Part shown: positions 11,646 through 22,869 of the stretch, in pieces | Layout: each line of letters starts with the position of its first letter | How positions within the stretch are numbered: the stretch's first letter is position 1 | Origin: Phanerochaete sordida | Taxonomy: Eukaryota; Basidiomycota; Agaricomycetes; Polyporales; Phanerochaetaceae | Reading direction: 5' to 3' | Length of the DNA: 64,000 bases | Assembly: GCA_019973155.2 (NCBI GenBank) | Contig: BPQB01000102.1 | Location: 1 to 64,000, forward strand | Translations under genes and position numbers: made by a program | The notes under the pieces: generated by a model | What the model was told of the DNA's origin: nothing | Databases searched by the model: none | Seen by the model: the letters and a program-made list of their open reading frames with translations, nothing else

Positions 11646-12121
11646 ATGGCTAGTCCTCATGTTGCTGTGCAGCCCATGCAGAAGACTGAGCAAAGAATGA
11701 GACTCTTGCTGGAGAATGAGGAAGCCTGGTATGATTGGTGAGTTGCAGTTTCAGTTTGTAAGGCGTTGACTTACTGACTTACTTTGACGTAGGATTCCAT
11801 ACTGTTTCATTTGGGCGAATGAAACATGGTACTTCCAGTCGCCGAAAAAGAAGCAGCAAGTGGAGACTGCTGTCTACAAGTCCAAGAAGTATTGGTACTG
11901 GCAGGCTCATGGTGCCAGGCGGGCTGTGATCTGGTATGTACTTGTTGAGGTCCCAGACTTTATGTCTAATCATTTGCTACAGCTCGTGCGTCCATAGCGG
12001 TGGCAACCCCAAGCTTGGCCCGTCAAACGTGGACAAGAAGGATCACATCACCATTCAGTACTGCTCCTTTGAGTTTGGCAATCCTACTGTCATTCTTGGC
12101 CATGACCATGTTTTGGCATAA
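11646..12121 (+). CDS. Small hypothetical protein, three exons (123 aa)
   Basis: Exons 11646-11737, 11793-11933 and 11983-12121 join to 372 nt (124 codons including TAA). Introns of 55 and 49 nt have canonical ends (GTGAGT...GTAG and GTATGT...ACAG), and both interrupt a codon after TG, giving Trp and Cys. The first intron contains CTGAC before the acceptor, a plausible branch site. The product is rich in aromatic residues (EEAWYDW, ANETWYFQSPKKKQQ, SKKYWYWQAHGARRAVIW) and has no signal peptide or membrane segment. I recognise no family. The clean splicing and frame suggest a real or recently real gene, but further upstream exons cannot be excluded. Confidence 0.5.
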
Positions 12122-12410
12122 ATTGCTGGGTAGGGAGTATACAGATTGTTGCAGCAGCAGTGTTCTTGCTTTCTTGAATTTTTGTGTGTCATTTTGGATA
12201 TGTTGAGTCTGTACAATACTAGAACTCTGTAAAATATACCCATGCTCTCCTTCTGACAAGTCCTGCTATTCTATCAGATGTTCAGTGCATGGTGTATACT
12301 GACTTCCTGCGCTTTGAGTCCAGTCAGTCTAAGCGCTAGGGTTGTGTGTGGCACAAGTGCTCACTCATCTACTGGCGTCAAGCCTGATGGTACTTTTTCC
12401 TTATAGCCGT

Positions 12411-12724
12411 TTTCAATGAACTTGGCAGAGCGCCAAAACGGAAAAAAACGCGCGCTTTTCCAAAAACGCATGCAAAAGTGCGCAAATTTTTGCTCCTTCA
12501 ATTCAATCGTGATTTCTCTGATTCCTTCTCAGCGTTGATCGAATTATCTCTGGCAAGGTGCCTCCGTAGCTGGTTTGAGCGATATCGAACATTTGACTTT
12601 GACCCTCCGTGATTGCTTGGCGAGTTTTTCTGCGAGTGGAACGAACTCAGTGGCTTTCTAAGAGTCTTGGTTGACATTCTGTGCACAATACTCAGGTCCT
12701 CACAGCGTCAAATTGCCCAGAAAC
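12411..12724 (+). pseudogene. F-box/LRR-like gene fragment (arm 1 of an inverted duplication)
   Basis: The translation includes GASVAGLSDIEHLTLTLRDC, a leucine-rich pattern common in basidiomycete F-box-like proteins. The stretch from TTTCAATGAACTTGGCAGAG onward is closely similar to the reverse complement of 13862-13600. The frame stops at about 12658 and the fragment is cut by an LTR at 12725. Confidence 0.5.
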
Positions 12725-13100
12725 TGTTGGTGTGGGAGGTGTACTCGACCACTGAGACGCTCCGGAGCACACACTGGTGGTGGTGGATGAGCAACTGATG
12801 ATATTGAGACGAGGAGTGGCTACTGACCTGGTGGTGGTGGATGAGCAACTGAAGGCCCAAGTCCGCCCCACCAGGGTTTATAACTACGCTGATCCGGCGC
12901 TAATCAGGTCAATGCACAGGGGAAGAACGGAGAAAGCGCTACAAAGGAACGGATAAACCTAGGACAAAGGAAAGGTGAAAGACAATAAGACAAAGGAATG
13001 TCCCAAAAGGAAAGTGCCACTGAAGTGAGTGGCACCAAGGCCCAGACCGAGTCCATGGGGCCACTGAGGCGGAGAGGTGCCTGCAGCACGCACTCCAACA
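12725..13100 (-). repeat. Solo LTR, family S (376 bp), TSD GAAAC
   Basis: Its ends are TGTTGG...CCAACA, flanked on both sides by GAAAC (12720-12724 and 13101-13105). The minus-strand orientation is set by the TATA-like motif seen in other copies (GATATAAACCC; here GTTTATAACTACG on plus). It holds two copies of the tract GGTGGTGGTGGATGAGCAAC. No internal retroelement sequence is attached. Confidence 0.9.
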
Positions 13101-13479
13101 GAAACTGCGGTGAGCTGCGCGTACGTTGAAGAGACCGCATCTACATGACAAGCACCTGCCTGCGATTAGTGCCGGAGGTCTCTGTTCAGGACCCAGAAGA
13201 CCCTTAACGGCAATCGCCGCTGGCACTTTCCACCCAGGCGCTTTAGCACAGTTCTGCGCCCATATACAGTATTTGACCCTTGCAAACTACGCGTGAAAAT
13301 GAATTCAGTATATTATGGCCTTCCGGATGCCTTCAGGATGCACATCTTTGTTGGAGGCTCTGCATGAGTAAGGCGGCCCTCTCATTTGTTCTGACCAGTT
13401 CCGGACGTAGCCACTGGCTCATATAGCCTGTGAAGCAATCTCACAATAGTTTCAACGTGGTTTGGACCCAGGTTTATTG
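13101..13479. other. Gap between LTR and F-box-like fragment
   Basis: No gene is recognised. Joining 12724 to 13106 (removing the LTR and one target copy) gives continuous ancestral sequence with a possible splice donor (GTGAGC) at about 13111. Confidence 0.4.
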
Positions 13480-13862
13480 CGTGAAACCATGAAGCTGTAG
13501 GTGTCTATTACCCAGAAGGGGCCTAGCTTTGTAGACGTGACTGGTCGCGGTTTCTGACAATTTAACGTCACACAAGCCTATATATGAAATGTATAACACC
13601 GTCTCAAATGTCACAAAGGCTATTGTGCGCATCTTATCTATAGGAAAATCCGCCGAGCAGCCACGGAGGGTCAAAGTCAGACGTTCAATATTGCTCAAAC
13701 CAGCGACGGAGGCACCTGGCCAATGATGATTCAACCGATTCTGAGAAGGAATCAGAGGAATCGCGATTGAATGGAAGGAGTACAAATTTGCGCACTTTTT
13801 GCACGCGTTCTTCCCAATTTGACGCTCTGCCAAGTTCATTGAAAATGGCTGTAACCCTCTTC
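13480..13862 (-). pseudogene. F-box/LRR-like gene fragment (arm 2 of an inverted duplication)
   Basis: An open frame of 121 codons (13839-13474) includes GASVAGLSNIERLTLTLRGC, nearly the same as the plus-strand fragment at 12411-12724. The two copies face each other about 1 kb apart. No F-box motif is visible in this piece, and it lacks the rest of the gene. Confidence 0.5.
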
Positions 13863-13931
13863 CAAGTCTGTCTTCACCCTAGTCATCTCAAGAACCTCTA
13901 CCCATGGCTGTATCATTGATAATCTTGATTT

Positions 13932-14590
13932 TGTTGGAGTGTGTGCTGCAGGCACCTCTCCGCCTCAGTGGCCCCATGGACTCGGTCTGGGCCTTGGTGC
14001 CACTCACTTCAGTGGCACCTTCCTTTTGGGACATTCCTTTGTTTTATTGTCTTTCATCTTTCCTTTCTTCTAGGTTTATCCGTTCCTTTGTGTTGGAGTG
14101 GGAGGTGTACTCGACCACTGAGACGCTCCGGAGCACACACTGGTGGTGGTGGATGAGCAACTGATGATATTGAGACGAGGAGTGGCTACTGACCTGGTGG
14201 TGGTGGATGAGCAACTGAAGGCCCAAGTCCGCCCCACCAGGGTTTATAAATACGCTGATCCGGCGCTAATCAGGTCAAAGTACAAGGGAAGAACAGAGAA
14301 AGCGCTACAAAGGAACGGATAAACCTAGGACAAAGGACAGGTGAAAGACAATATGACAAAAGAATGTCCCAAAAGGAAAGGGCCACTGAGGCGGAGAGGT
14401 GCCTGCAGCACGCACTCCAACACTTTGTAGCGCTTTCTCTGTTCTTCCTCTGTGCATTGACCTGATTAGCGCCAGATCAGCGTAGTCATAAACTCTGGTG
14501 GGGCGGACTTGGGCCTTCAGTTGCTCATCCACCACTACTAGTGTGTGCTCCGGAGCGTCTCAGTGGTTGAGTACACCTCCCACAATAACA
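13932..14590 (+). repeat. Solo LTR, family S, split by a second LTR; TSD GATTT
   Basis: It starts TGTTGGAG at 13932 and ends AATAACA at 14590, with GATTT on both sides (13927-13931 and 14591-14595). It is interrupted after CTTTG (14086-14090) by the nested copy at 14091-14422 and resumes at 14423 with the duplicated CTTTG. Confidence 0.9.
14091..14422 (-). repeat. Nested solo LTR, family S short form (332 bp), TSD CTTTG
   Basis: Its ends are TGTTGG...CCAACA and it lies in the opposite orientation to its host LTR. It lacks the 44-bp segment that includes the inverted repeat TGCCACTCACTTCAGTGGCA present in 376-bp copies, as does the copy at 18529-18860. Confidence 0.9.
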
Positions 14591-14671
14591 GATTTACAGC
14601 CTCTCAAGCACCTCACTTTCTCTCAAGCACCAAGCATGTGAATAGTTACTGTGCTCGAGGGAAAATGTCTT

Positions 14672-16345
14672 ATGGCCGAGGAGCTCATCACCGAGCTCCT
14701 ATGCTTCTTCAACCCCAAACAATTTCAAGATAGGAAAGCTCTGTTGACCTGCTTGCAGCTGTCATAGCAGTTTTACAGGATCTCTCAACCTCTGGCCTAC
14801 AAGGTCATACACTGCCAAGGAAATCCCTTTATCTATCCAGCATTTACTCCCCTCATTCAACACTTCCTCACATACCCTGACATTTCACACACGGTCACTG
14901 TACTCTCTGTCTCCCCCAATTTGACAGGTCCCACATCTCCTTCAGAGAACGCAGGTGGCCGGCGCTTTTCACCTGCACACTCGTCAGCATGGGTCTGGTG
15001 TTTCCACAACTTAAGTCCATCTGTCTGAACGGTGTTCACATTAACCCATGCAAGAACACATCACACTCCCACTTCCGGCGGCAACCCTGGCAACTACCGC
15101 TGATGGACCTTTGTCAGGTATATTTCTCTTTGGAAGCTATTCACAGCTTCTCCTACCACCTTGTCTGTCTTACCATCACCCAGCACAAAATTGGCCAGGT
15201 GTCTGCGTGGGAGATCTTTGGAGAAGGAGGCCAGTCTTCTGCCATCATCCCTCCTGTCCATGGGCCCTACACCATCATTGTATCAAACATCGAGGTGCTT
15301 CCTGGAACACGAGAGTCTCTTCAGCTCTTGACCCAGGTGGAGATGCAGTAGGTGAAAAGCTTGCAAGTTGACATGGTAGAGTGGGGGGCTTGGCGAGCAA
15401 TGCAAAGGATTTCCCAGACATACTATGACTCCTTGGAGGTGCTTTTTCTTTGCATGAAGCATTTGCACATTGTGGACATCGAAAGTAGGTGTCAAAAATT
15501 GCTATACATGACCACGCCTCATAGATATCCTTAGCACCCGAAGGGATCTGGTCACGGATCTCATGGATAGCATACAGGAAGCTCAAAACAGCCACACTCT
15601 CCATGACCTTTGACCAGTTTGACGACATTCGTATTATCGACGCTCAACTCCATTGGTTCCCCAACTGGACAACACTCCTGCCCTGGTCATTTCCCCGCAT
15701 CCAGATCATCGTGGAATGCGTTGATTGTTGGAGTGCGTGCTGCAGGCACCTCTCCGCCTCAGTGGCCCTATGGACATGGTCTGGGCCTGGGTGCCACTCA
15801 CTTCAGTGGCACTTTCCTTTTGGGACATTCCTTTGTCTTATTGTCTTTCACCTTTCCTTTGTCATAGGTTTATCCGTTCCTTTGTTGCGCTTTCTCCGTT
15901 CTTCCCTTGTACTTTGACCTGATTAGCGCCGGATCAGCGTAGATATAAACCCTGGTGGGGCGGACTTGGGCCTTCAGTTGCTCATCCACCACCACCAGGT
16001 CAGTAGCCACTCCTCGTCTCAATACACTCAGTTGCTCATCCACCACCACCAGTGTGTGCTCCGGAGCGTCTCAGTGGTCGAGTACACCTCCCACACCAGC
16101 ATTGATGTGTACGAGGATGTTGTGTGAAATGGCTACAGCACCGTTTTCCATGGAATGCCCTTGGCGTCACCTTGTGTGCCCGCCCCAAAACTCTCCTAGA
16201 GATTGAGATCATTCATGACACGTTCACATGGGCAGACCAGGAAGTACAGGACATGGCCCAATATTGGCTGCGAGAGCACATCGGCAGTGAGTGACTTGCT
16301 GCAGCAGATCCTTGCATACTCTGATCTACGTTCGTTGTCTGCAGA
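14672..16345 (+). pseudogene. F-box-like/LRR gene remnant, interrupted by an LTR
   Basis: From ATG 14672 the frame gives MAEELITELLCFFNPKQF followed by TCLQLS, a stop, then QFYRISQPLAYKVIH, the pattern of a fungal F-box-like N-terminus. Further pieces in shifting frames (PQLKSICLNGVHINP; EVLFLCMKHLHIVDIE; FDQFDDIRIIDAQ) look like leucine-rich repeats. The solo LTR at 15726-16101 splits the downstream part. Several stops and frameshifts make it a pseudogene. F-box proteins normally recruit substrates to SCF ubiquitin ligases. Confidence 0.5.
15726..16101 (+). repeat. Solo LTR, family S (376 bp), TSD TTGAT
   Basis: Its ends are TGTTGG...CCAGCA, flanked by TTGAT at 15721-15725 and 16102-16106. 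It contains the TATA-like GATATAAACCCTGG near 15941. It lies inside the F-box-like remnant. Confidence 0.92.
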
Positions 16346-16480
16346 AGAAGGAGTGAAGTTTTTGACGAAGGAGTGACGCGAGTTCCCTATTGTTCTATGA
16401 GAGGGAACGTTGGGAGCTTAAAATCGGTGGACAAAATGACTGGTATTCGTGCCAATTGTAACATGTCCAATGTGTTTCTC

Positions 16481-18057
16481 CTACTCAGCTGTGGAAAAAT
16501 GGTGCTCATCTCCTCGTAGAAGCTGTAACCGGCCAACTATAAAGGATTGCTTAGCTGAAGCACTAAAGTATACAGTAGATGAGGTACCTTTAAGTTCTCC
16601 CTCCAACAACGCCTCTATTTTGCTGCCTGCACCGCCTTCCATGAAGTCATCCCACACAAAGAGGTCATGGATGACTTCCAGCTCTATGAGCCTATAGTCT
16701 GCTCCTTTGAGTCGTGTAGCCAAGCCTTCCCAAGGGAAGTAAAGGTCCAACTACTCTTCAAGCTCCTCTTTGTCTATGCTTGTGGTGCAGTCTAAGACCA
16801 CTCGAATGCGGGGCGTAGACTGGGGAAGGAAGAAGATCCACTGGGCAGCCCACTTCAGCTGAGATGCAACTGTATGAGGGTAATGGCTTTCATGAAATGT
16901 CAATAATAAAATGGCGGTGTTCAGCTGCATGCAAGAGCTCCACCGGACACTACGCCAAGAGCGGTACATGCCTTGAGCTCGAGGTCAGCTTAATCCAGCC
17001 TTAAGACAATGCATCCCATACCTAGTTCCATGCTATCATCAGCCGCACTCATGTACAGAGCAAAGGTCTTCAAAGTACTATTTGTGGATTTGAGGAGTTT
17101 GTTGACGTGTATGAAGCCAGACCAGGATAGGTCGTGGAGTTGGATAGATCTGACACCGCTCATTTTGAACTTTGTCAACAACTTCGGCGTATAGTTGGGG
17201 GTAGGATAGAAGTGGCCTGATTCGACGTTGACAGTGTTGGGTGTTGGGGATGGTAGGAGCAAGGAAGGCAGGAAAGGAGGAGGGGGCTGCTCGGTGGAAG
17301 GAAGAGAGAGGTCGTCTTCACTAAGAAGGGTGATAACCCTTGGGAGAAAGCAGGTAGTGATAATGGGTTGTGTGCAATAAGGTGACTGGGGTGATGGGCC
17401 TGGAATGAGAGTGGACACGGTGTGTGCAATAGTGGGATAGGCGAGAAAATGCTGTATGACGGAGTTACTGTCTTCTAGCTGGTCTTCGCCCCTGTATGCA
17501 GCATTTGCGCTTGGGTACGGTCGAATGTTGACGTATGTTGACGTACGCCAGAGAAAGGCAATGTGCCTGATCTGCTGAGAGACATATAGGCAGCGCCTTG
17601 AAGCCAGCCGGTCCTGGCGGTCATCTACGTGGTATAGCTTGAGAATCCAGTTGATTAGCTCTTCTGGCACCGGAATTTGTCGGGTTAGAACAATCCAGGG
17701 GACCATATGCCGCTTGAATGTGAATATAGGCTGCCGCTGGCTTGCCATAGCTTGCAGCTGCCTAATGGAAGCCAAACCTTGTGGTGGTTCAGAGTTTGAG
17801 GAAGCCGCGTTCACTGTTGATTGGCGCTCAAACTCATCATCGGCCTGGACCTTCAGTGACACGTGAGTTGGGATTCCTTCCATTTCCGCTCCTACAAAAA
17901 TTGCTCTTCCTTCTTCACCCTCTCCTTCCACCTTCATCGCCTGCGAGCCTCTTGCATACACCCTCTGTCCTGAATGTCTTCCATTTATATGCCTCCTGAG
18001 CTGAAGTCTGTCGTTGTGAAGGTCACCGTGTGTCAGTATCCGTGGAATGTTCTCCAT
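16481..18057 (-). pseudogene. F-box-like protein gene, probably decayed
   Basis: A 355-codon frame (18057-16990) contains an F-box-like segment (IPVPEELINWILKLYHVDD, then RCLYVSQQIRHIAFLW). A likelier start is ATG 17748, just before that segment, because the upstream part overlaps a divergent plus-strand gene at 17974. After the stop at 16990 the minus strand keeps protein-like segments in other frames (16969-16754, 16750-16481), as expected of a leucine-rich C-terminus broken by a frameshift and a TAG near 16751. Function by family: substrate adaptor for SCF ubiquitin ligases. It has no detectable start context or promoter. Confidence 0.5.
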
Positions 18058-19308
18058 AGCTACGCACCGGTAAGAATCTACCTCTCCTCCCTTAATTTCG
18101 CAGTCTTAATTCATAGGCTTTAGGAAGAGTGGCTGAAGTTAGGCAAACATATTGCTGCTCCTCTACAGCCGTCAGAAGAGCTGCGGGCCATCGCTCTGGA
18201 GCACCTCTCCAAAGCCTTGTGTACTACGCTCGTTCGTATGGGGCCTAGTTGCGGACTCTTTAGGTAAGTAATGCAGGTCAACTTCATATTCTCTCCCTGC
18301 AGCTTTTGAACAGGCTATCTTCCGCACTCTGGTCCAAGATTCGCCCGTTCCAACAGCTGACCATGTGGAGCAAATCCATTGGTGGGTTTCACAGCCTGCT
18401 CTCCTTGGTTCAAAGCATTCCGTCTCCTTCTCTGCTTCGGGTCTACGCATACCAGAGTGCTTCGCTACATCTGATATGCTGGAGAGAGCCGGTGCACACG
18501 AAGCTCACTCAAGAGAAAGTGGCCATATTGTTGGAGTGCGTGCTGCAGGCACCTCTCCGCCTCAGTGGCCCTTTCCTTTTGGGACATTCTTTTGTCATAT
18601 TGTCTTTCACCTTTCCTTTGTCCTAGGTTTATCCGTTCCTTTGTAGCGCTTTCTCCGTTCTTCCTCTGTGCATTGACCTGATTAGCGCCGGATCAGCGTA
18701 GATATAAACCCTGATGGGGAGGACTTGGGCCTTCAGTTGCTCATCCACCACCACCAGGCCAGTAGCCACTCCTCGTCTCAATATCATCAGTTGCTCATCC
18801 ACCACCACCAGTGTGTGCTCCGGAGCATCTCAGTGGTCGAGTACACCTCCCACACCAACACATATATCATGGATCTTCAAACGGTCCCCTCATGAGAATT
18901 GGCATCCAGTGTTATACTGCAGCTGCTCGTGATCAAGAGTGGTATGAAGACATTATTCTTGGATTGGTGCTCTCTCTTAAGATTCACTCACTTTGTAAGC
19001 ACTGCTTGGTTGCCTGTCTCTGTTTATATGGCTGAATGAGTGATTGACAGGGTTGGTGTATGTGGCGCTCGGACATTCTGCCACTGCCCTTAACTCTTTC
19101 CATCTCGTCAGGTGCGAAGTATTGGCAGGCTGAGAGCCTGCAAGCTTTGTGATTGAGGTAGCTGTTCTTCAGCCTTTGGCGACTCTAGCAAACTAATAGA
19201 TGAATAGCAGGAGGAACTTTTAGAGGCTTGCATAGATGCACTGAAAGAAACCATCCAAGGACTGCAAGGGCTCTTGCCTCACGGTGACTGGGAGGCGTTC
19301 AGCCAATG
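17974..19308 (+). pseudogene. Unidentified multi-exon gene split by a solo LTR
   Basis: ATG 17974 follows an in-frame TGA. Exon 1 (17974-18069) and exon 2 (18124-18263) join in frame across a GTAAGA...TTTAG intron. Exon 3 (from about 18303) runs into the LTR at 18529 and resumes after 18865 up to 18994. Exon 4 is 19051-19111. A last possible exon (19211-19308) encodes EELLEACIDALKETIQGLQ and ends in TGA. Removing the LTR and one CATAT restores the frame. The exon 2-3 and 4-5 junctions do not close in phase with the obvious sites, so either unusual splice sites or indels are involved. The product family is not recognised. Confidence 0.4.
18529..18860 (+). repeat. Solo LTR, family S short form (332 bp), TSD CATAT
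   Basis: Its ends are TGTTGG...CCAACA, with CATAT at 18524-18528 and 18861-18865. It lacks the same 44-bp segment as the nested copy at 14091-14422. Confidence 0.92.
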
Positions 19309-19814
19309 AGAATTTGTAGAATGTTCTGCAAAGTCTTGGAAAGATGCTAGCTCACAACGGCGTAGGCAACTCGCGTTCCACATGTCCTCAAAGGCTTTAT
19401 AGGGCTTGAATGGTAAAGCGCTAGTATAGACCGCTGTAGAGTGCAAGCACAACAACTCATGGAAGATATCCGTGCTAAGGCAGTTCTCCAATTTCCTCGG
19501 ACACATCGGGATTTTGTAGCCGCTTCACAATAGATTATTTTCAGATTAACGTCTCTTGCCATCTCATTATCCCCTATGTAGACTCTAATTGCCACACAGT
19601 GTTACAGCCATTTACAGACACTGCCGTTCAGGCTTTCCGGGCTTGCATTTGCGGCCCCATACAACACATACAACCCAAATGATTAGAACAGCGCCGGCCT
19701 CTCATTCTCTGTCTCTGCTTGGAAGATGAGCTGCCCCGTACACGCTCAATCAGACTACAAATCTGGTAGTGGGCACGAATATGGCGATTTACCTTGGTAT
19801 CCGCCTTTCCTGAG
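19309..19814. other. Intergenic stretch, nothing recognised
   Basis: Only short frames on both strands are present, without motifs, repeats or splice structure that I can support. Confidence 0.5.
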
Positions 19815-20718
19815 CTAATCTTGTACATGCCCCTTCAGCTCCACATGTTCGTCCCAGAACCCTTCTGTATCTGACCAGTACCATTCTATACGCAGCTTGA
19901 AGGAAGCCACTTGCGGCGCTGCTATACATAACAGCTCCGCAGCAAGCTTCCATGGGTACTCCTGGAGGTATTCCGCCATATGTTCGAGACCGAAGTTCAT
20001 CCAAACCGGACAGAGCCAGCTGAACCTCTTGAGTCCAGGCGGAAGTTGTAAAATGACGCTCTGCAACAATGCTTGTTCGTCATCTGGCCTGTGGACTGGT
20101 CCTGAAAGACCGAGGGACTGGTGGGTAAAGGTCTGCAGCTTCGTGCACTGCTGGAGCCCAAGACTGTTCCAGCCGTCAAACGGCAGAGGCTCTATGGCGC
20201 AGGCTGGTTTAGTACAGGATTCCACACAGAGGTACAAGTACGCACTGGCCCCATCCCTTTGCCATCCCAACACAATATTCTCCAGCGTTTCTATATTTTC
20301 CTGGATCATGTTGGCCACAGCGGTACCTGCGTCCGGCCAGGTATCACATAAGTGAAGGACACGTAACGTCGCAATGTCGCCCATACTCTCCAGGTGGTGC
20401 TTGGTCGTACGATTTGAGCATAAAACTCGAAGACCAGGAGAATGGGGATATGCGATATGATAGAGACCAATGCCTCCTGGGGAATTCGAGACGGGAAATT
20501 TCAAGTCATTGAGCAATATAGCTCGGACTGCTTCGCCTGGAATGAAGCTCATGTAGGGCTCCCATGTCGGCGGGATATGGACATATTCCAAAATGATACG
20601 GGTTGCGGATAAGCGGGTGGATGCCAGGGTCGGTGCTGTGCAAACAAGAAGGGAGGACGGCGATATTTTCGCGCTCGAGGACGGAGAGCTTTGGGAAAGC
20701 AGAAACTAGCCCTGCCAT
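19815..20718 (-). pseudogene. F-box/LRR-like C-terminal remnant
   Basis: The main open frame (20591-19815, 258 codons) carries segments typical of the leucine-rich C-termini of basidiomycete F-box-like proteins (ATLRVLHLCDTWPD, LPPGLKRFSWLCPVWM, FKLRIEWYW). Protein-like sequence continues upstream in another frame (20718 to about 20600, including PKLSVLERENIAVLPSCL), so one frameshift lies near 20598. No F-box domain is present. It lies just downstream of the Plavaka transposase remnant on the same strand. Confidence 0.5.
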
Positions 20719-22310
20719 CTCGCACGTCGAAATTCGGCCCTCAACTTGGCCCCAGTCATCCCATCGAGGTCTTCGCTCTCGCCCGATGAGAATAAGTTTT
20801 TTTTACGAGCTTGAGACGAATGAGCTTGAGATCCAGATCGACGGTCCGAGGTCGTCCAGATATTCCAACATTGAAGGGCTGCACCAGTGCCATGGGAAGG
20901 CGATGTCCGTCGGTGGAGCATATGAAGATCGACACTAGTCGAGCAAAGATGTAGACGTTGGGAGTGTCCTGGAAAAGGACAGTATCGTAACGAGAATGCT
21001 TGTGATAGTCGGGGCTGCAGCGAAGCAGGTCTTCGGTGTTTTGCCATGTCATGGTGGACTGGTACTGCACTTCCAGGAGTCGACAGGCTGTAAGCTGGGA
21101 GCCATGATGAGTAGTATAATTTTGATATGAGAATTGTTACTCACCATGTCTGCGCCAGTAAGCGCTGCCTTGTACTTGTAATCTTCGGGCGTATTCTCCC
21201 ACTCGAAGTCAATGCGATTTTCTGGGACATTGAGAAACTGGCGGAGGAACTGGTTGAGGCCAACTCTGAATCTGCTGAACGCTGAATCGTCCTTGTGCTC
21301 CGCCTCGAAGACAGAGAAAGTGATAGTCTGTTCCCGGGCACCAAGGTAGATTTGCTCCCACCGGTAGGACTCTTTTCCTTTTGGCTTGCCTTGCGGTTTG
21401 TTGTCAGCAGCGTACTGGGATTTAGCAGCTTTCTCTAGCTCCTTTTGGCGAGCTTCCATCATCTTGTCCCAGGACTCGATACTCTCTCGAATAGCAGCAG
21501 CAGCGAAAAACGTCTCGTCCCAGCATGCCAGCTATTATAGCCCAAATTGTCAGTGAGCGCCACCAGTATATGTAAATTTTTCACCACAAACCTGCTCCAT
21601 GACGTTCTTGGAATTTGTCCGGTTCAGATACCGCTTCCTCAAGGGGCCGTGAAACTTCTCTGGCTGCTTGGTAGTCATGCTGACCAATGTACCCTTGGAT
21701 CGGACATCCTCGGGAATGTGCTTCTGCAAGTGGGCCTTCACGATGTTCCAGTCTTTTGGCTTTATGTCTGTGTCAGCAAACTGCTCGTATTCCTACAGAT
21801 AACATTCAACCGAACTAGGTAGGTAGGGCCAAAAATTGGCGGGTACGATTTCTTCATGAGAGTGCACAAAACACAAGCATTTCATCTTTAAGAATGTTGC
21901 ACCACAACAAGAGAGTACAAAAAAATCATATTAAAGCCATTAGAGAGCTCTTGAATGAAGCTATGCAATGAGCAATGAACAAGACAACAAAGGGCAAACA
22001 CGCAATATGTAGCACACAAAAAAGAAGAGCTCTTAAATCCAGAAAAGATACCAGAGCTGAAATCCATAGTTTTGAGATACTGTATGTATAAACATAGCTT
22101 TACTATACTGTCAGCCTGGTAATTTGGCCCAACTATTAGCAATATTAGTGTGATAAGCAAATATACACAAGTCAAGACAAGCGGGGGCAAAAATTATGTT
22201 CCTATCCCAAGCTCAAAAGTCCTAAAGCTCTAAAGCTCTAAAGTACTAAAACCGTCATGGGAGCTGTGCTTCTCTTTTACCACTAAAACTAGTTTGAAAG
22301 ATATTCCAAG

Positions 22311-22383
22311 TAGTGTAGTGGTTAACAGCAAAGAGATCTTTCAGAGGACTGCAGGTTCAATTCTGTCCAGGTGCGCTTTTTTT
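22311..22383 (+). other. tRNA-like / Pol III promoter-like segment
   Basis: TAGTGTAGTGG (22311-22321) fits the tRNA A-box consensus and GGTTCAATTC (22354-22363) fits the B box. Their spacing is tRNA-like and seven T residues follow at 22377-22383, a Pol III terminator. The acceptor and anticodon stems do not pair well, so it is more likely a tRNA-derived SINE head or a tRNA pseudogene (closest in layout to tRNA-Glu) than a working tRNA. Confidence 0.4.
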
Positions 22384-22869
22384 GCTGCTAGTATCCTTTT
22401 GTTTATACTGCTTTATGGGGAAGATTAGAAAGCAATGCATAACATCTCAGGGCTAAGCTCCAGAAGCAGTGCATTATTTGTGCTGCTAAAGATGGCCAGG
22501 GACTAAGCTACCAGGAGCAGTAGGCAATTTGAGCAGTGGTTCAATGTGACATGCACACATAAACAACAGGTAGTTATTTAGCATGCCTTCCAGATCTGGA
22601 CTATGTAGCAAGCATAGCTGAACTATGTTTACAATCTATTACCACTTATTGCATCTCTTTTTGGGCTAATAGAGGGAAAACCTTTGTGAGGTATCTATTC
22701 CTGTTTACACTTGACGACAGACGTGCTCTAAGCATCAATCCTCATTTGCTCAGCTGCTGATACTATCAGCTTTATAGCAAAACCACTTCCATTTGTCTAT
22801 CAGAGACCCAGAACATTTTTGATATTTTATATAAGCCTTCAGCAACGGAAAAGCTCTATTTTAGCGGTA

